Of a stretch of 64,000 nt of DNA, positions 58,538 through 64,000 are shown piece after piece (positions within the stretch are counted from its first letter, which is position 1; each line of letters starts with the position of its first letter). A model generated the notes under the pieces. It was given only the letters and a program-made list of their open reading frames with translations, did no database searches and had not been told where the DNA came from. The position numbers were made by a program, and so were the translations under genes. Source of the DNA: DATKRB01 sp036501425 (GTDB lineage: Bacteria; Actinomycetota; Acidimicrobiia; Acidimicrobiales; RAAP-2); assembly GCA_036501425.1 (NCBI GenBank), contig DASYAI010000009.1, positions 9,297 to 73,296 on the forward strand, given 5' to 3'.

Positions 58538-60367
58538 ATGTGTGGCATCGTCGGGTATGTCGGGTCCCGGCCCGCGTCCCCCCTCCTGATCGAGGGACTG
58601 GCACGCCTCGAGTACCGGGGGTACGACTCCGCCGGCCTGGCGGTGGTCGGAGCCTCCAAGATGCGGGTGTGGAAGGCGGTCGGGCGGGTCCGTGACCTCC
58701 AAGCCACCCTGCCCAAGCGCATTGCGGCGACGACCGGCATCGCCCACACCCGCTGGGCCACCCACGGCGCGCCCAGCCACGTCAACGCCCACCCCCAGGT
58801 GGACGGCTCGAACCGGATCGCCGTGGTGCACAACGGCATCATCGAGAACGCCAACGAGCTGCGGGCCAAGCTCGAGGCCGAGGATGTGGTGTTCACCTCG
58901 GAGACCGACACCGAGGTGCTCACCCACCTCATCGTCCGCGCCATCGACGACGGTCACGAGGAGCTGGAGGAGGCGGTCCGCCAGGCGTTGTCGGTGGTGA
59001 GCGGCACCTACGGCATCGCCGTCGTCGACGCCCGCCACCCGGACCGGATCGTGTCGGCGGCCAACGGGAGCCCGGTCGTCCTGGGCATCGGCGAGCGCGA
59101 GATGTTCGTCGCCTCCGACGCGTCGGCGCTGATCCGGTACACCCGCCAGATCGTCCGGCTCGACGACGGCGAGCTGGCCCTGGTCCGGGCGGACGGCTTC
59201 CAGACCTTCACCCTCGACGCGGTCAGGACCGAAAAGCAGTCCTCGTGGCTCGAGCACGACGAGCTCGCCTCCTACGAGCGTGACGAGCACGAGCACTTCA
59301 TGCACAAGGAGATCCACGACCAGCCCCAGGCGCTGGCCCGCACGCTGCGGGGCCGGGTCAACGAGCGCTTCGCCACCGCCCACCTGGGCGGGCTGAACCT
59401 CGACGCCCGGCAGGCCCGTGCCTTCCAGCGGGTCAAGATCCTCGGCTGCGGGTCCGCCTACTACGCCGGCCAGATCGGTGCCAGCCTGATCGAGGAGCTG
59501 GCCCGGGTCCCGGCCGACGCCGAGCCGGCGTCCGAGTTCCGCTACCGCAACGCGGTCATCGAGCCGACCACCTTGTACGTGGCGGTCAGCCAGTCGGGGG
59601 AGACCGCCGACACCTTGCGCGCCGTCCAGGAGGTCCGTCGCAAGGGCGGCTTCGCCCTCGGGGTGGTCAACGTGGTGGGCAGCGCCATCGCCCGCGAGTG
59701 TGACGGCGGCATCTACCTCCACGCCGGCCCCGAGGTGTCCGTGGCCGCCACCAAGAGCTTCACGTGTACCGCGGCGGCGCTGGCGCTGCTGGCCCTCTAC
59801 CTCGGCCGCATCCACGACCTGTCGCCGGCCGAGGGCACCCGGATCACCGGGGCCCTGCTCCAGCTGCCCGAGCAGCTGACCGAGACGCTTCGCTGCGAGG
59901 AACAGGTGGCTCGGCTCGCCGCCCGCTACGCGTCCCACGACAGCATGCTGTTCATCGGCCGGGTGCGGGGATGGCCGGTTGCTCGCGAGGGGGCCCAGAA
60001 GCTCAAGGAGGTCTCCTACGTCCACGCCGAGGCCTACCAGGCGTCCGAGCTCAAGCACGGCCCGCTGGCCCTGATCGGTCCGGACGTGCCGACGGTGGCC
60101 ATCGTGGGCGACGACGAGCTGTTCGAGAAGAACCTGGCCACCCTGGCCGAGATCAAGGCGCGCCGCGGGCCCGTCCTGGCCGTCACCCATCGCCCGATCC
60201 CGGCCGAGCTGGCGGACGACGTGATCAGCATCCCCCGGAGCGAGCGCGAGCTCGACGGCATCCTGCTCGGCATCCCCCTGCAGCTGCTCGCCTACTACGC
60301 CGCGATCGAGCGCGGCAACGAGGTGGACCGACCCCGAAACCTGGCCAAGAGCGTAACGGTCGAGTAG
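58538..60367 (+). CDS. glmS: glutamine-fructose-6-phosphate aminotransferase (isomerizing)
   Basis: 609 residues, the normal length. MCGIVGYVG gives the N-terminal nucleophile Cys after Met removal; HTRWATHGAPSHVNAHP is the glutaminase site. SIS domain 1 starts at about 285 (VKILGCGSAYYAGQIGASLIEELARVPADAEPASEFRYR) with AVSQSGETADT, and SIS domain 2 at about 455 ends in the conserved PRNLAKSVTVE. It makes glucosamine-6-phosphate from fructose-6-phosphate and glutamine for cell wall synthesis. Ribosome-binding site AAAGGCGG. No glmS ribozyme is evident upstream. Confidence 0.97.
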   Translation: MCGIVGYVGSRPASPLLIEGLARLEYRGYDSAGLAVVGASKMRVWKAVGRVRDLQATLPKRIAATTGIAHTRWATHGAPSHVNAHPQVDGSNRIAVVHNGIIENANELRAKLEAEDVVFTSETDTEVLTHLIVRAIDDGHEELEEAVRQALSVVSGTYGIAVVDARHPDRIVSAANGSPVVLGIGEREMFVASDASALIRYTRQIVRLDDGELALVRADGFQTFTLDAVRTEKQSSWLEHDELASYERDEHEHFMHKEIHDQPQALARTLRGRVNERFATAHLGGLNLDARQARAFQRVKILGCGSAYYAGQIGASLIEELARVPADAEPASEFRYRNAVIEPTTLYVAVSQSGETADTLRAVQEVRRKGGFALGVVNVVGSAIARECDGGIYLHAGPEVSVAATKSFTCTAAALALLALYLGRIHDLSPAEGTRITGALLQLPEQLTETLRCEEQVARLAARYASHDSMLFIGRVRGWPVAREGAQKLKEVSYVHAEAYQASELKHGPLALIGPDVPTVAIVGDDELFEKNLATLAEIKARRGPVLAVTHRPIPAELADDVISIPRSERELDGILLGIPLQLLAYYAAIERGNEVDRPRNLAKSVTVE

Positions 60368-60481
60368 AAGCCCGATCCATGCTCGTTGGGCCAGCTCAGG
60401 CACCCGCGAGACCCTCAACGTGAGATTCAGGGTGAGAGTACAGCGGCGAACGAGGGTCGGGTGGGGGCCCCTCCACGGCGC

Positions 60482-61423
60482 TCAGTGGTGCTGGGGCGGC
60501 CACACCGAGCGCCAGAGGGACTCGAGCGCGTCGTGCAGGCCGTAGCGGGGGCTCCATCCCAACCGGGCCCGCACGGCGGTGATGTCCGCCTGCTGCCAGA
60601 AGACGTGGGAGGGTCGGCTCGGTCGCACCCGCGACTCGCGGATCGCGCCCTCGAACCCGGCCAGGGCGGCCAGCTCGCTGACCAGGCTGCGGGTGAGCAC
60701 GGCCTCCCCCCGGCCGACGTTGAACACCGTGGCCTCGTTCACGTTGGTCGCGGCGGCGATCAGGATCGCCCACGCCACGTCGCGCACGTCGATGTAGTCG
60801 CGATAGGTGGTGAGGGGCCCGAAATCGACCACCTGCTCGCCGGCGACGATGGCATCGCGGATCGTGGCGGCCGCCCGGCCGGCGGTGCTGGTGAGCGGCG
60901 AGCCGGCGCCGATCGGGTCGAAGACGCGGAGCGCGATGGCGTGGATCCGGCCCTCCTCGGTGGCCGAGCAGACGGCCTCGGTCCCGTCGAGCTTGGTGAC
61001 CCCGAGGTCGCCGACGGGCTGGCAACGGGCGGTCTCGGGGATGGGCATGCCGGCCTCTTGCACCCCGTACTCGGAGGCCGATCCCACGTGGACCAGCCGC
61101 GCGGCTCCGTACTCCTCCAAGGCCTGCACCAGCTTGTCCGGCACCAGCACGTTGGTCGTCCGGAGGTCCGAGGCGGTGGTCGACGCCGTTCCCACGCAGT
61201 TGACGACCGCGTCGGGTCGCACCAGCGCCAGCAGGGCCCGGATCTCGCGGGCCGAGGCGTGGACCACGTCGAAGGGGAGCCAGCGGTCGAGGCCGGGCGT
61301 GCCGGGGGCGGGCAGCCGGCGGGCGACGTAGACCCCGTCGCCCAGGACCGGATGCTCGTCGAGCAGACCCTTGACGCTCGCGCCGAGGAAGCCGCTGGCT
61401 CCCAGCACCAGCACGGTGTTCAT
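60482..61423 (-). CDS. NAD-dependent epimerase/dehydratase family protein with altered active site
   Basis: 313 residues of the extended SDR fold. GASGFLG at 8-14 is the cofactor loop, VHVGSASEYG (111-120) the Ser-containing strand, and RDYIDVRDVAWAIL the substrate-domain part. The catalytic Tyr-x3-Lys is missing its Tyr: the position reads Leu140-Gly-Val-Thr-Lys144. Either Tyr119 (SEYG) takes over, or the protein is not a standard epimerase. It is immediately upstream (minus strand) of nothing else in this window and follows the sugar nucleotidyltransferase gene by 1 nt, so a role in activated-sugar synthesis is likely. Confidence 0.85.
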   Translation of the reverse strand: MNTVLVLGASGFLGASVKGLLDEHPVLGDGVYVARRLPAPGTPGLDRWLPFDVVHASAREIRALLALVRPDAVVNCVGTASTTASDLRTTNVLVPDKLVQALEEYGAARLVHVGSASEYGVQEAGMPIPETARCQPVGDLGVTKLDGTEAVCSATEEGRIHAIALRVFDPIGAGSPLTSTAGRAAATIRDAIVAGEQVVDFGPLTTYRDYIDVRDVAWAILIAAATNVNEATVFNVGRGEAVLTRSLVSELAALAGFEGAIRESRVRPSRPSHVFWQQADITAVRARLGWSPRYGLHDALESLWRSVWPPQHH

Positions 61424-61424
61424 C

Positions 61425-62186
61425 TCAGGCGGGACGGGTGTGGTGCTCGGCCACCGGTATCGCGACGTGATCGTCGGTGTCCTCGGGTCGACCGATGTCG
61501 AGCCAGTAGCCGTCGAACCGGTACGTGGACGGCGGCGTGCCCCGCTCGATGAGGTCGAGCATCAGCTCGTCGAAGTTCATGGGCAGGCCGGCCCCGTAGG
61601 GCCGCAGGGCCTCGCGCGAGACGGCGTAGACCCCCATGCTGACCGAGCAGCTGATGACCGACAGCTCGGCGAAGTTGTCGAAGCGCTGCCCGGGCATCTC
61701 GAGCGCCCCGGGCTCGACCCGGTGCTCGCGTTGGTAGGTGGCAACGGTGAGCGGCCGGCCCGAGCCGAGGTGATGGACCAGCAGCTCGTGGAAGTCGAGG
61801 TTGGTGAGGCAGTCGCCGTGCACGACCACGAAGTGCTCGGGCAAGTTGTCGAGGATGCGCAGGATCGGGCGGATCGTCCCGGGCGGGGCGTCCTCGGGCA
61901 CGAACACCACGTCGATTCCCCACTGCGAGCCGTCGCCGATGAAGGCCCGGACCAGCTGACCCAGGGTGCCGATCGCCAGGTGGGCGGTGCTGAAACCCTG
62001 GTCGCTCAGCTGGCGGAGTACCACCTCGAGCACCGACTGCTCGTCGCCCAGTGGGACGAGCGGCTGGGGGAGCAAGGTCGTGTAGGGCCGGAGGCGGACA
62101 CCCTTGCCCCCGGCCAGGACGACGGCCTGCGGGGCGTCGAGCGAGCGATCCCGGGGCTCGCCGCCGGTCGTGGTCGTCGGGTCCAT
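61425..62186 (-). CDS. sugar-1-phosphate nucleotidyltransferase
   Basis: 253 residues. AVVLAGGKGVRLRPYTTLLPQPLVPLGDEQSVLEVVLRQL is the nucleotide-binding signature (LAGGxGxRLxPxT-x6-P-K/Q-PL); the Lys after P is Gln (LPQPL). VVVHGDCLTNLDFHELLVHH is the metal-binding Asp region. It resembles RfbA/RffH-, HddC- or mannose-1-phosphate guanylyltransferase-like enzymes; the sugar cannot be told. ATG 62186. The stop is 1 nt before the epimerase gene start, so they are in one operon. Confidence 0.88.
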   Translation of the reverse strand: MDPTTTTGGEPRDRSLDAPQAVVLAGGKGVRLRPYTTLLPQPLVPLGDEQSVLEVVLRQLSDQGFSTAHLAIGTLGQLVRAFIGDGSQWGIDVVFVPEDAPPGTIRPILRILDNLPEHFVVVHGDCLTNLDFHELLVHHLGSGRPLTVATYQREHRVEPGALEMPGQRFDNFAELSVISCSVSMGVYAVSREALRPYGAGLPMNFDELMLDLIERGTPPSTYRFDGYWLDIGRPEDTDDHVAIPVAEHHTRPA

Positions 62187-62200
62187 CGGTCGCCTCACCG

Positions 62201-63616
62201 TCACACGTAGCTGAAGGGCAGGCGGACGACCCGGCGGGCGGTGACCAGCAGCTGGACCAGGACCGTCGAGACGGCGAGCACCGTGATGGCCTCGACCGTG
62301 CCGTAGCCGAAGAGCGCCATGGCATGGGCCGCCAGAAGGAGGGCGACGAAGGCTCCGGCCCCGGCTGCCCAGCCCTGCACCACCAGGTCGATCCGGAGGC
62401 AGGCCGCCACGACCAGGCCGGTGAAGAAGGTCAGGCCGAGCTCGTCGTCGGCCAGCAGCAGGGCCACCGGCACGTGCTGGTGGTGCCCGACGATCAAGCC
62501 GGCGACGGCAGCGGTGACGACGGCGAGCGACAGGGCGTACCAGCCCAGTGACCGCAGGAACGCCCGAAGCGCCATGTCCCGGAAGTCCCCGAGCTCGGGG
62601 ATCTCTCCCATGGCGGCCACCGTCCGGGCACGAAACGAGCGCAGCTGCCACTCGAGCACGCCGAGCGTCACGACCACCGGGTAGGCCACCAGGCTGACCA
62701 CGGCGTTGTGCCGAGCCTCGTACGACGCGAGCACGGCGATGATCGAGATCGCCAGGCCCGAGCCGATGCCGGTGACGAAGTACCGGGCCACGAGGGCCCA
62801 GTCGGCGCTGCTCAGGTGGAACCGGTGCCACCAGCGCAGCGGCGCGTGGCGGAGCGCGGCGAGGACGATCACCACGATCGTGCCGGCCATCAGGCCGGTC
62901 ATCAGATGCCCGGGGACCTTGACCGGCCACCTGGTGAAGTAGGCGACGGCGGTCAGCACGCAGGGGGACAGGGCGACGGCGGCCACGAGGAGCTCCTCGT
63001 AGAGGAGGAGCATCCCGAAACAGGAGACGTAGAGGGCGAAGGTGGCGACGAGGATGACGTTGGGCCAGCCACCGCCGAGGAGCCCGTTGCCGGCCAGGGC
63101 GGCGCCCGCGCCGATGAGCGGGGCGAGGATCGCCCCCCAGGCCACCGTCAGCCCTGGGCGCCGTCCCCGGTTCATCATCGAGTGACCGGCGGCCGCCAGC
63201 CCCTGGCTGAGCGCCCATCCGGTGGTCAGGGCCAGGGCGGCGGCCCACCACGAGAGGTGGAGCCCGGCGCCGCGGATCGCGGCGGCGATCGTGAGGCCGT
63301 GCAAGGCGAAGACGAGCCCCCGGACCAGGTCGCTCCTCGATCCGCCCGGCCGCTGGGGGGCGGCGGTCACGGGAGGGGTCATGCGGAATGGCGTGGCGTC
63401 GAACAGGGCAAGGGCCAGGTGGAACAGGTCGGGTTGGCGGAACCGGTCCCGGGCGATGCGATTGGAGACCCCGCACGCCTCGAGCGTGGCGGCGATCTCC
63501 AGCGGGTCGACCGCGGCCGCGGCGACCTCGAGCACCCGAGCGGGCAGCGCCTCGAGGAGCGTCTGGTCGAGCCCGCCGGTCTCGCCCGGACGGCCCACGA
63601 AGGGCGGAGCCGTCAC
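62201..63616 (-). CDS. polytopic membrane protein of a polysaccharide-type gene group, function unknown
   Basis: 471 residues. The first 90 form a soluble helical region (LLEALPARVLEVAAAAVDPLEIAATLEACGVSNRIARDRFRQPDLFHLALALFD), followed by about 10-12 membrane helices. It is not clearly a Wzx flippase, a Wzy polymerase or PelG, though the size and location between glycosyltransferase and nucleotidyltransferase genes would suit a lipid-linked sugar transporter or exporter. The start codon overlaps the GT4 gene end by 4 nt. I do not assign a family. Confidence 0.72.
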   Translation of the reverse strand: MTAPPFVGRPGETGGLDQTLLEALPARVLEVAAAAVDPLEIAATLEACGVSNRIARDRFRQPDLFHLALALFDATPFRMTPPVTAAPQRPGGSRSDLVRGLVFALHGLTIAAAIRGAGLHLSWWAAALALTTGWALSQGLAAAGHSMMNRGRRPGLTVAWGAILAPLIGAGAALAGNGLLGGGWPNVILVATFALYVSCFGMLLLYEELLVAAVALSPCVLTAVAYFTRWPVKVPGHLMTGLMAGTIVVIVLAALRHAPLRWWHRFHLSSADWALVARYFVTGIGSGLAISIIAVLASYEARHNAVVSLVAYPVVVTLGVLEWQLRSFRARTVAAMGEIPELGDFRDMALRAFLRSLGWYALSLAVVTAAVAGLIVGHHQHVPVALLLADDELGLTFFTGLVVAACLRIDLVVQGWAAGAGAFVALLLAAHAMALFGYGTVEAITVLAVSTVLVQLLVTARRVVRLPFSYV

Positions 63617-64000
63617 GAGACCTCCTCGCCGACCAAGACGAGGTCGGAGGGTTCGGGCACGGCGACCGTACGGGGAAGCAGCACCAGGCGGGTCCGCTCG
63701 GCGGACGGCGGCTCGGCCAGCCGGCCGTAGAGGGCGCGGTACTTGTCGAGGCTGCGCTCGGCCGTGAACAGCGCCAGCACCCGCCGCCGTCCGGCGTCAC
63801 CGATGGTGCGGCGACGGCCGGGCTCGCTCAAGAGGGTCAGGCACGCCCGGGCGAGCTCTCCCGGGCTCCGGGGCGCCACGAGCACCCCGGCCTCGCCCAG
63901 CGCCTCGCGGATGCCCCCCACGTCGGTGGCCACCACCGGGCGGCCCGAGGCCATGGCCTCGAGCACGGCGAAGGGGAAGCCCTCGGAGATGGAGGTGAGC
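63613..64000 (-). CDS. GT4-family glycosyltransferase (partial, N-terminus off the right edge)
   Basis: 129 residues visible. LTSISEGFPFAVLEAMASGRPVVATDVGGIREALGEAGVLVAPRSPGELARACLTLLSEPGRRRTIGDAGRRRVLALFTAERSLDKYRALYG is the C-terminal GT-B domain; the SEGFPFAVLEAMASG segment holds the donor-phosphate-binding Glu (EX7E) pair, and VATDVGG is conserved. The TSISEGFPFAVLEAMA wording is close to PelF, but the N-terminal half needed to decide lies outside. It overlaps the membrane protein gene by 4 nt (minus strand). Confidence 0.88.
   Translation of the reverse strand, partial: LTSISEGFPFAVLEAMASGRPVVATDVGGIREALGEAGVLVAPRSPGELARACLTLLSEPGRRRTIGDAGRRRVLALFTAERSLDKYRALYGRLAEPPSAERTRLVLLPRTVAVPEPSDLVLVGEEVS

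Noticed and set aside
58511..60418. A 635-residue open frame antisense to glmS.
   Set aside because: The frame is a shadow of glmS created by high third-position GC. Its composition (Gly/Asp/Val/Leu-rich, no domains) is not protein-like, and glmS matches its family over its full length.

Overview
The window is a contiguous piece of a high-GC (roughly 70%) actinobacterial chromosome. That is inferred from strong third-position GC bias, many GTG starts and an occasional TTG, F420-dependent enzymes (two LLM-class oxidoreductases and a Ddn-type reductase), an Lsr2-type DNA-binding protein, SoxR, an ECF sigma/anti-sigma pair and abundant acyl-CoA metabolism. Acidimicrobiia or a related lineage is a reasonable guess, but no marker here settles the class. 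No rRNA, tRNA, CRISPR array, insertion sequence, prophage or replication origin was recognised.

Layout. 1-5.3 kb: a PAS-domain sensor running off the left edge, a glutamine amidotransferase, then a lipid/CoA row (SDR, acyl-CoA dehydrogenase, double-hotdog protein, isochorismatase-fold protein without its catalytic residues). 5.4-11.3 kb: a five-gene MacAB-type export operon with two different HlyD-type adaptors and a secreted DUF5666-like protein. 11.4-19.2 kb: a CapA-type protein, then two drug-exporter-type ABC systems (ATPase plus ABC-2 permease), one with a PadR regulator and one with a TetR regulator, and an aldo/keto reductase between them. 19.3-23.2 kb: a lipoprotein, then SoxR followed by a questin-oxidase-like protein, a Ddn-type F420 reductase and an LLM oxidoreductase. 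A SoxR-box-like palindrome lies between soxR and the questin-oxidase-like gene. This is the most interesting system in the window.

23.2-28.3 kb: a heterodimeric multidrug ABC exporter co-transcribed with its TetR regulator, then a pantothenate-kinase-family gene. 28.5-37.3 kb: DUF2277, a GT39-like mannosyltransferase, cysteine dioxygenase, an OmpR-type two-component system, enoyl-CoA hydratase, a second LLM oxidoreductase, a protein made of three tandem Lsr2-type DNA-binding repeats, a VOC protein and a Fur-family regulator. 37.4-44.1 kb: threonine dehydratase, a phosphodiesterase, and a second beta-oxidation-like group (acyl-CoA dehydrogenase, enoyl-CoA hydratase, quinone-oxidoreductase-type MDR, alpha/beta hydrolase, SDR). 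44.5-58.5 kb: a small Cys-containing protein, sigma/anti-sigma pair, aldehyde dehydrogenase, two phosphoesterase-like genes, enoyl-CoA hydratase, thiolase with a DUF35 partner, ABC1 kinase, MFS exporter, mini-HAD, a split MaoC dehydratase pair and a cNMP-binding protein. 58.2-64 kb: glmS preceded by a small conserved-looking gene, then a minus-strand surface-polysaccharide-like group (epimerase, sugar nucleotidyltransferase, polytopic membrane protein, GT4 glycosyltransferase cut by the right edge).

Several one-component regulators sit beside exporters, with visible inverted repeats that look like operators. About a dozen genes have a TAnnnT-like hexamer 6-8 nt before a start codon that lacks a Shine-Dalgarno sequence, which suggests leaderless transcripts.
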